Assembly: GCF_009495755.1 (NCBI RefSeq)
Contig: NZ_WIBJ01000027.1
Span: 1 to 64,000 of the forward strand
From: Flavobacterium sp. LMO8
GTDB lineage: Bacteria > Bacteroidota > Bacteroidia > Flavobacteriales > Flavobacteriaceae
Length of the DNA stretch: 64,000 nt
Direction: 5' to 3'
Made by a program: the position numbers and the translations under genes. Below the pieces are notes generated by a model that saw only the letters and a list, made by a program, of their open reading frames with translations, was not told the origin of the DNA and did no database searches. Of this stretch, positions 58,300 through 64,000 are shown piece after piece. The stretch's first letter is position 1. Each line of letters begins with the position of its first letter.

Positions 58300-59886
58300 T
58301 TTCAACTTAAATCGTTGTATTTTTCCAGTTTCCGTTTTTGGTAAACATTCCACGAAATTAATTACTCTTGGATATTTATACGGGGCAGCTACTTCTTTGA
58401 ACCATTGTTGAATACGGTTCTTCATTACATCTGATGCTTTAGTGATATCATGTAACACAATATGCGCACAAACTAACATTCCTCGTTCTTCATCGGGTAA
58501 GCCAACCACGGCACATTCCAAAATATCTTCGTGCGTTAAAAGTACGGATTCTACTTCAATTGCCGCAATATTATAGCCAGAAGAAATAATCATATCATCG
58601 CCACGTGCCACAAAATGAAAATACCCTTCTTCATCTTGACGAAAAATATCGCCTGTGATGTTCCAACCGTTTTCTACGTATTCTCTTTGTTTTTCTTCTC
58701 GGTTTAGGTATTTGCATCCTGTAATTCCTCTTACTGCTAATCTTCCGGCCTCGTTTCTTGGTAATTCGTTACCTTGTTTGTCTATGATCTTGGCTTCGTA
58801 ACCTGTAATCGCTTTGCCAGTTGAGCCGGGTTTCATGTTTTCTTCATTAGATGAAATAAAAATATGCAACATCTCGGTAGCACCGATTCCGTCAAATATT
58901 TTTAAGCCTGTTGCGTCAAACCAATCTTGCCAAACTTTAAACGGTAACGTTTCACCAGCAGAAACACATTTTCTTAAACTAGAAATATCGTACTCCTGAA
59001 CTTTTGTTGTTATGATGCGCCAAGCAGTAGGAGCAGTGAAGCAAATCGTAATTTTAAAATCTTGAATCGCTTTCAATAACAAATCCGGACTTGGTTTTTC
59101 GATAAGAAATGTTGAAGCTCCAAAATACATTGGAAACAAAACCAATCCGCCTAAACCAAAAGTAAATCCTAATGGCGGACTTCCTGTAAAAATATCATTT
59201 GGAGTAGGTTTTAGTGAATATTGAGGAAACGCTTCACAAATATTCAATAAATCACGATGATAATGGGCTGTCATTTTGGGTAAACCAGTAGTTCCAGAAG
59301 TGAAACCAATCAATGCTACCGAATCCGATTTTGAATGATAATTGTCGAAAGTTTTGGGTTTAGAAGCCATTAATTCTTCTAATTGTGAATTTCCATAAAA
59401 ACACGTTTGTTTTAGGAAATTTGACTTAACCAAATGGATTTCTTCTTCCAATTCCTTATCGCACAACACATGCGAAATTTCAGCACAATCGATAATTGTA
59501 GTCAATTCTTTAGAACGAAGCAATGGCATGGTTGCCACAACAATTCCTCCCGTTTTTAAAATCGCAAACCAACACGCTACCATCATTGGATTATTTGCTG
59601 AACGAATCAAAACGCGATTACCAGATTGTAATCCTAAATCATCTACCAAAACATGTGCAATTTGATTCACTTTTTCAAATAAATCTTGATACGTCCAAGT
59701 TTCCTCAAACGTGCGAATACAAATGTTATTTCCACGACCTTCTCGAATATGGCTATCTAACAATCTTTCTACACAATTCAGTATTTCAGGTTGTTGGAAT
59801 TGTGGTAAATCCAAAAAAGTATATTCTGGTTGTAATTCCAGAGTAGGTAAGCTATTGTGAGCGAAATTATCTTCGTAATTTTTCAT
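58297..59886 (-). CDS. Benzoate-CoA ligase-family AMP-forming enzyme (2-aminobenzoate- or salicylate-CoA ligase)
   Basis: The 529-residue protein has the adenylate-forming motifs: GFTSGTTGLPKMTAHY (about residues 194-209), GIGATEMLHIFIS, TGDIFRQDEEGYFHFVARGDDMI and PKTETGKIQRFKL (catalytic Lys). The region PEILNCVERLLDSHIREGRGN and the downstream RVLIRSANNPMMVACWFA match 2-aminobenzoate-CoA ligases. It activates an aromatic acid for hydroxylation. Its start overlaps the alpha/beta hydrolase stop by four bases. Confidence 0.87.
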   Translation of the reverse strand: MKNYEDNFAHNSLPTLELQPEYTFLDLPQFQQPEILNCVERLLDSHIREGRGNNICIRTFEETWTYQDLFEKVNQIAHVLVDDLGLQSGNRVLIRSANNPMMVACWFAILKTGGIVVATMPLLRSKELTTIIDCAEISHVLCDKELEEEIHLVKSNFLKQTCFYGNSQLEELMASKPKTFDNYHSKSDSVALIGFTSGTTGLPKMTAHYHRDLLNICEAFPQYSLKPTPNDIFTGSPPLGFTFGLGGLVLFPMYFGASTFLIEKPSPDLLLKAIQDFKITICFTAPTAWRIITTKVQEYDISSLRKCVSAGETLPFKVWQDWFDATGLKIFDGIGATEMLHIFISSNEENMKPGSTGKAITGYEAKIIDKQGNELPRNEAGRLAVRGITGCKYLNREEKQREYVENGWNITGDIFRQDEEGYFHFVARGDDMIISSGYNIAAIEVESVLLTHEDILECAVVGLPDEERGMLVCAHIVLHDITKASDVMKNRIQQWFKEVAAPYKYPRVINFVECLPKTETGKIQRFKLK

Positions 59887-60785
59887 TTCTTTAAAAATTC
59901 TTGAATTGAATTTAAATAAATTTCTTTAGAATCAAGCCATCCATAATGGGCGCATTTATCTAAAATAATTAAATCTGAATTTGGAAAAGTAGCGTTTATT
60001 TCTTTGGCAGTTTCAGTTGAAATTATGTCGTTTTTGCCTTGAATGACGAGAACTGGATTTTTGAATTTTTTAAATTCTTTACTACAATCAAACTTGATTT
60101 TTTGTAAATTTTCAAATACTAAACTATTAATTTCAAAATTAATTTGAGTTAATCGTTTTGCTATAATTGACGCATTGGTTTTATCGTAAACATAAGCATT
60201 AGCAATAATATTTGCTCTTGCTTCTAACAACTCTTTAGTTCTATCACCTGAATTAAATTTTTCTTGAATTAGAGCTAAACTATCATTTTCAGATTTTGTG
60301 AGGTTGTTATTCATTCTTTCAGAAACATATTCTAAAAACTTCAGGTTGACACCTCCAGAAGAAGATAAAATTAGTTTATCAATAGCTTCTGGATGTTTAA
60401 AGGCGTAATAAGTTCCCAAAATTCCTCCAAACGAATGTCCAAAAATTGTCCATTTTTGAATTTTTAGATGTTTTCTTAAAATTTCAATATCATCAACCAT
60501 TAAATCCATAGTTATTGTTTCAGAATTCACATTATGAAGAGTTGATTTTCCTGTTCCTCTTTGATCATATATAATGGTTTGGTAACCAAATTTTGAAATT
60601 TCTTCTGCAATGAAAGCAAAACCATCAGAATTCATTCCAGGTCCACCATTTATAATCAGTATGGGTTTTCCTTTTCCAAAGGATTTGTAATGCAATTTTG
60701 TATCACCACTTATAATAGTTTCTTCAGTTTGCCCAAAACTTAGAATACTAATAAATATAAAAGTAAGAATAATTATTTTTTTCAT
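59883..60785 (-). CDS. Exported alpha/beta hydrolase
   Basis: The 300-residue protein has a signal peptide (cleavage near SFGQ, residue 19) and the fold with the oxyanion region INGGPGMNSDGF, YDQRGTGKST, the nucleophile Ser in IFGHSFGGILG and the His in LDKCAHYGWLDS. It resembles proline iminopeptidases. An exported hydrolase inside a cytosolic catabolic operon, with more AT-rich codons than its neighbours, may be a later insertion or release the substrate from an ester outside the cytosol. Confidence 0.85.
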   Translation of the reverse strand: MKKIIILTFIFISILSFGQTEETIISGDTKLHYKSFGKGKPILIINGGPGMNSDGFAFIAEEISKFGYQTIIYDQRGTGKSTLHNVNSETITMDLMVDDIEILRKHLKIQKWTIFGHSFGGILGTYYAFKHPEAIDKLILSSSGGVNLKFLEYVSERMNNNLTKSENDSLALIQEKFNSGDRTKELLEARANIIANAYVYDKTNASIIAKRLTQINFEINSLVFENLQKIKFDCSKEFKKFKNPVLVIQGKNDIISTETAKEINATFPNSDLIILDKCAHYGWLDSKEIYLNSIQEFLKK

Positions 60786-60787
60786 AA

Positions 60788-63082
60788 TTACTTCTTGTTA
60801 CTTTTAGGTTTCAACGCTTTTTTCATGCCTTCCACTTGTTTTCTTTCCGAAGCTTTTAGTGGATATAAATGTGAAACGCCCATTTTATATGGATTTGGGA
60901 TATCATTCGCTTGAAATTGTTCGTAAGCTTGTGCGTTTCTAACGAAATTAGCATCTAACAATAATGGTCGTCCCAAAGCGACTAAATCGGCTCTTCCGTT
61001 TAATAGAATCGTATTGATTTGATCAATATCTTGAATATATCCAGCAGTTATAGTTTGAATATGAACGGTATTTCGAACAGCATCTGAAAAAGGAGTTTGC
61101 CACATTCTTCCCGTTAGTGGTTTTTGACCTGCGACAGTATTTCCTGTTGAAACATTGATTATGTCAGCTCCAGCAGATTTGAAAGCAGTTGCGATAGTGA
61201 TAACTTCTTGTTCCGAAATTCCGTTTTCTGCCCAATCAGTAGCTGAAATACGAACTGAAATTGGCTTATCCGTTGGAAATACTTCTCGAATTGCTTTAAA
61301 TACTTCCAAAGGATATTTCAAACGATTTTCGATGTTTCCACCAAATTCATCGGTACGAATGTTTGTTAATGGCGATAAGAAAGAGGCCAATAAAAAGCCA
61401 TGATGCGCTTGTAATTCAATCATATCAAACCCAGCTTCGTCTGCGTTTTTAGCTGCTTGAACAAATTGTGCTTTGATTTCTTCCATATCTTCCAAAGTCA
61501 TTTCTTTTGGAATGGCGAAATTTTCATTAAATGGAATAGGGGAAGCAGAAATTAAATCCCAAGGTGTTTCCATTGGTCCATTGCCTTCCCAAGGTTTTTT
61601 AGTAGCACCTTTTCTTCCGGAATGCCCTAATTGAATTCCGATTTTTGTATCGGTATTATTATGAATGAAATCGGTAATTTTTTTCCATTGATTCAGTTGC
61701 TCTGTATTGTAAATTCCGGCACAACCTTCAGTAATTCTTCCGGTTTCGGAAATGGCAGTCATTTCGGTAATGATTAATCCCACGCCACCAGTAGCTCTAC
61801 TTCCGTAATGCACCAAATGCCAATCCGAAACCAATCCGTCTGTAGCGGAATATTGTCCCATTGGCGCCATAACGATGCGATTTTGGAGTTCTAAGTTTCT
61901 TAATTTGAATTTTGAAAAAGCTGCTGATTGATTTTTGATATTGACATTGTAATTGTCATTGAATTCTTCTAAAACTTTATCCGTAAACGAATTATCTCTT
62001 AAACGTAAATTTTCATACGTCACTTTTTTAGAACGTGTCATGCATCCAAAAGCAAATTGTTGGAAGAAATGTTGCATATGACGATCCATATTTTCGAACC
62101 AATCTAAAGAAACGATTGCTGCATACTGAATCATTTCTACCGTATTTCTTCTGGTTTTATCATATTGCTCAAAAGCGGCTTGAACGTTATTTGGATTAGC
62201 AATTACGGCATCCGATAATCCGATGGCACAATCCATAGCTAATTTTGTTCCTGAACCAATAGAGTAGTGGGCTGTAGCTTTGGCATCTCCAAGTAAAACA
62301 ATATTGTTGTGATACCATTTTTCATTCGTTACATGAGGAAATTTACGCCAATGTGATTTATTTGAAATCAAAGGATGTCCGTCTAATTCTTCTTTGAAGA
62401 TTCCAGCGATTTTTATCATAGTATCTTCTTCGTTAGTCACTTCAAAACCGTGTTTTTGCCACGTTTCATCGCTACATTCAAAAATCCACGTACTCATGCC
62501 TTCTTCATATTGATAGGAGTGCGCAACAATGGTTCCGTGAGGTGTACTTCTAAAGAAATAAGTGAAGGCATCTAAAGGTTTTGTCGAACCTAACCAAACA
62601 AATCGGTTTTTCTTTAATTCGATTTTAGTTCCAAATTCATTCTGATGTTTTGTTCGTATGGCACTTGCAATTCCGTCAGAAGCTAATATAATATCCGAAT
62701 CCGCAAATCGAGATAAATCATCTACATTTTGTTCGAAATGCAGATTTACGCCTTCTTCAACACATCTTTGTTGTAATAATTGTAAAAGCGTTTTTCTAGA
62801 ACAACCACAAAAGCCATTTCCAGCAATATTAACAGATTCGCCATTACGAGCAACGATAATATCGTCCCAATAGGCAAATTTGCTTCGAATTAGTTCATAG
62901 GATTGCATATCGCGTTTTAGGAATTCACCTAAGGTTTCGTCTGAAAAAACCACACCAAAACCAAAACTATCATCGGGTTTATTGCGTTCATAAATATCGA
63001 TTTGGCAATGTGGCATTGCTTTTTTAGTTAATATCGAAAAGTAAAGTCCGCCTGGACCACCACCTATAACTGTTATTTTCAT
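60788..63082 (-). CDS. Fused FAD monooxygenase and OYE-type reductase (salicylyl-CoA 5-hydroxylase or 2-aminobenzoyl-CoA monooxygenase/reductase)
   Basis: The 764-residue protein joins an N-terminal class A flavin monooxygenase (residues 1-385; GGGPGGLYFSIL for FAD, FGFGVVFSDETLG, VLLGDAKATAHYSIGSGTK) to a C-terminal old-yellow-enzyme NADH:flavin oxidoreductase (about 390-760; NRIVMAPMGQYSATDG, EMTAISETGRITEGCAG, MIELQAHHGFLLASFLSPL). This fusion is known from salicylyl-CoA 5-hydroxylase and from 2-aminobenzoyl-CoA monooxygenase/reductase. The adjoining gentisate dioxygenase favours the first. Confidence 0.88.
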   Translation of the reverse strand: MKITVIGGGPGGLYFSILTKKAMPHCQIDIYERNKPDDSFGFGVVFSDETLGEFLKRDMQSYELIRSKFAYWDDIIVARNGESVNIAGNGFCGCSRKTLLQLLQQRCVEEGVNLHFEQNVDDLSRFADSDIILASDGIASAIRTKHQNEFGTKIELKKNRFVWLGSTKPLDAFTYFFRSTPHGTIVAHSYQYEEGMSTWIFECSDETWQKHGFEVTNEEDTMIKIAGIFKEELDGHPLISNKSHWRKFPHVTNEKWYHNNIVLLGDAKATAHYSIGSGTKLAMDCAIGLSDAVIANPNNVQAAFEQYDKTRRNTVEMIQYAAIVSLDWFENMDRHMQHFFQQFAFGCMTRSKKVTYENLRLRDNSFTDKVLEEFNDNYNVNIKNQSAAFSKFKLRNLELQNRIVMAPMGQYSATDGLVSDWHLVHYGSRATGGVGLIITEMTAISETGRITEGCAGIYNTEQLNQWKKITDFIHNNTDTKIGIQLGHSGRKGATKKPWEGNGPMETPWDLISASPIPFNENFAIPKEMTLEDMEEIKAQFVQAAKNADEAGFDMIELQAHHGFLLASFLSPLTNIRTDEFGGNIENRLKYPLEVFKAIREVFPTDKPISVRISATDWAENGISEQEVITIATAFKSAGADIINVSTGNTVAGQKPLTGRMWQTPFSDAVRNTVHIQTITAGYIQDIDQINTILLNGRADLVALGRPLLLDANFVRNAQAYEQFQANDIPNPYKMGVSHLYPLKASERKQVEGMKKALKPKSNKK

Positions 63083-63137
63083 TTTGTTGCTCGCAAAGGC
63101 GCAAAGACACTAAGATATTGTCTTTACTATGTTAATT

Positions 63138-63743
63138 TTATTGTCTTTTAATTGAGAAAATTTTTCCTAATTTACTATAATTAGAACCTGCTAAACGTGC
63201 CACAGGTTTGTATGTATCTGAGTTAATTCTATGATTTTCCATTAGAATAGAATCATCAATATGAATCGTGATGATTTTTCCAATAATAATACAAGCACCA
63301 CCATTTTGATGATTTTCGATGAAATAATGATGCACCATTTCACATTCAAAATGAACTAAGCTTTCTTTTACTCGTTTTGGCTTAATATAAAGGGAATCAA
63401 TAGGAGTAACGCCAGCTAATTCGAATTCATCTATATCTGAAGCCACACTTTGAGAAGAAGTGTTCATTTGTTCTACTACTTCCTCTGTAACTAAATTGAC
63501 AACGAATTGTTTGTTGTCTAATATATTATTTAAGGTGTCTTTGTTTTTATTTCCAGTTCTAACGGTTGAAAACATAACATGAGGAGGATCTTCGCTCACA
63601 ACATTAAAGAAAGAAAAAGGTGCAAGGTTATTGATTCCATTAGCATCAATTGTTGAAATCCAACCAATAGGTCTTGGAATAACAGTTCCTGTTAATAGCT
63701 TATATAAAGCGGAAGATTCAGTATTTTGTATGTCGAATTGCAT
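63138..63743 (-). CDS. Flavin reductase-family protein
   Basis: The 201-residue FMN-binding split-barrel protein has LLTGTVIPRPIGWISTIDANG (about residues 16-36), NLAPFSFFNVVSEDPPHVMF and HFECEMVHHYFIE. It may supply reduced flavin. It is the first gene of the catabolic operon, with 55 bases to the fused monooxygenase. Confidence 0.85.
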   Translation of the reverse strand: MQFDIQNTESSALYKLLTGTVIPRPIGWISTIDANGINNLAPFSFFNVVSEDPPHVMFSTVRTGNKNKDTLNNILDNKQFVVNLVTEEVVEQMNTSSQSVASDIDEFELAGVTPIDSLYIKPKRVKESLVHFECEMVHHYFIENHQNGGACIIIGKIITIHIDDSILMENHRINSDTYKPVARLAGSNYSKLGKIFSIKRQ

Positions 63744-63880
63744 GGTTTTGTGTTGTTTCTACAAATTAAATAAAAAATATGAGTATAAACTATAACGTTT
63801 TAGTAAAAAATAGATTAATTGTTTAAAAAGTAGCATTAATTTAATCGAGAAGTTTTAATTTTATAAATTAAAATTAAACA

Positions 63881-64000
63881 ATGAGTTATTATAAAATACA
63901 CGATTTAGAAAACTACTTCAAAATGTATAAGAAATCAGTAAGAGAGCCAAGAAAATTTTGGGATCGTATTGCTGATGAAAACTTTACTTGGTACCAAAAA
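63881..64000 (+). CDS. acs: Acetyl-CoA synthetase, N-terminal 40 residues (runs off the window)
   Basis: The ATG at 63881 opens a frame matching the ACAS N-terminal domain (ENYFKMYKKSVREPRKFWD, then NFTWYQK). The rest is outside. It is divergent from the catabolic operon; the 137-bp gap holds an imperfect palindrome of A/T and no clear promoter. Only the family start is visible, so a related acyl-CoA synthetase is possible. Confidence 0.75.
   Translation, partial: MSYYKIHDLENYFKMYKKSVREPRKFWDRIADENFTWYQK

Noticed and set aside
63744..63880. A/T palindrome between flavin reductase and acs as a regulator site
   Set aside because: Only seven-base A/T arms, easily expected by chance in such AT-rich DNA.

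Overview
The window looks like chromosomal DNA of a Flavobacterium-type member of the Bacteroidota. It is AT-rich, and many starts are preceded by the Bacteroidota promoter pattern (TTTG, 17-23 bases, TAnnTTTG). It carries flavobacterial families (DUF3822, T9SS-sorted proteins, fused branched-chain E1, MutS2 lacking Smr, DCC proteins). Most of the window is ordinary core chromosome with small accessory insertions. No tRNA, rRNA operon, prophage or CRISPR array was seen.

Layout. Positions 1-2836 hold the 5' part of a large secreted T9SS-type surface protein and a small exported protein. Positions 3165-6637 form a polyphosphate operon (SixA-like phosphatase, ppk1, ppx). Positions 6641-7329 are a REP/RAYT island: an HUH transposase gene flanked by inverted clusters of short palindromes spaced exactly 50 bp. 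Positions 7874-9636 are dnaX, split in two frames at an A10 run that contains the A AAA AAG slippery heptamer. RNase P RNA follows at 9748-10061. Positions 10068-18322 hold rsmD with DUF3822, a RecD-like helicase, kdsB, a K+ channel, a spermidine-synthase-like methyltransferase, an acyltransferase and a lipoprotein. Positions 18372-20289 hold an XRE regulator divergent from an M14 carboxypeptidase, with six TTTAC-N4-GTAAA palindromes between and around their starts.

Positions 20338-31479 hold an Lrp regulator, a DinB-like protein, an arginine decarboxylase with a deoxyhypusine-synthase-like enzyme, aroB, proline dehydrogenase, a MarR/nitroreductase/YceI unit with two MarR-type operators, and a secreted endonuclease I with an RsmB-like methyltransferase. 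Positions 31553-46599 hold envelope proteins, aroC, mutS2, ung, a transglutaminase-like protein, a cytosolic binding-protein-like gene, a nucleoside phosphorylase, a SUI1 homologue and a 2OG-Fe(II) oxygenase. Positions 46860-53863 hold the fused E1 dehydrogenase and a LysR gene divergent from a compact operon (two small proteins, DUF6671, Sua5-type tRNA enzyme, SbtA-type bicarbonate permease), then an archaemetzincin lipoprotein.

Positions 53860-63743 form a nine-gene minus-strand catabolic operon. Its genes spell a route from a 2-substituted benzoate (salicylate or anthranilate) through a CoA thioester to a gentisate-type intermediate, then ring cleavage, maleylpyruvate hydrolysis and maleate-to-fumarate isomerisation. 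A nitrilase and an exported alpha/beta hydrolase are embedded in it. The window ends in the first 40 codons of a divergent acetyl-CoA synthetase gene.

The strongest leads are the dnaX frameshift site, the CoA-dependent aromatic operon, the six-operator XRE/peptidase switch and the phased REP island. All functions are assigned by reading sequence motifs; no database search was run.
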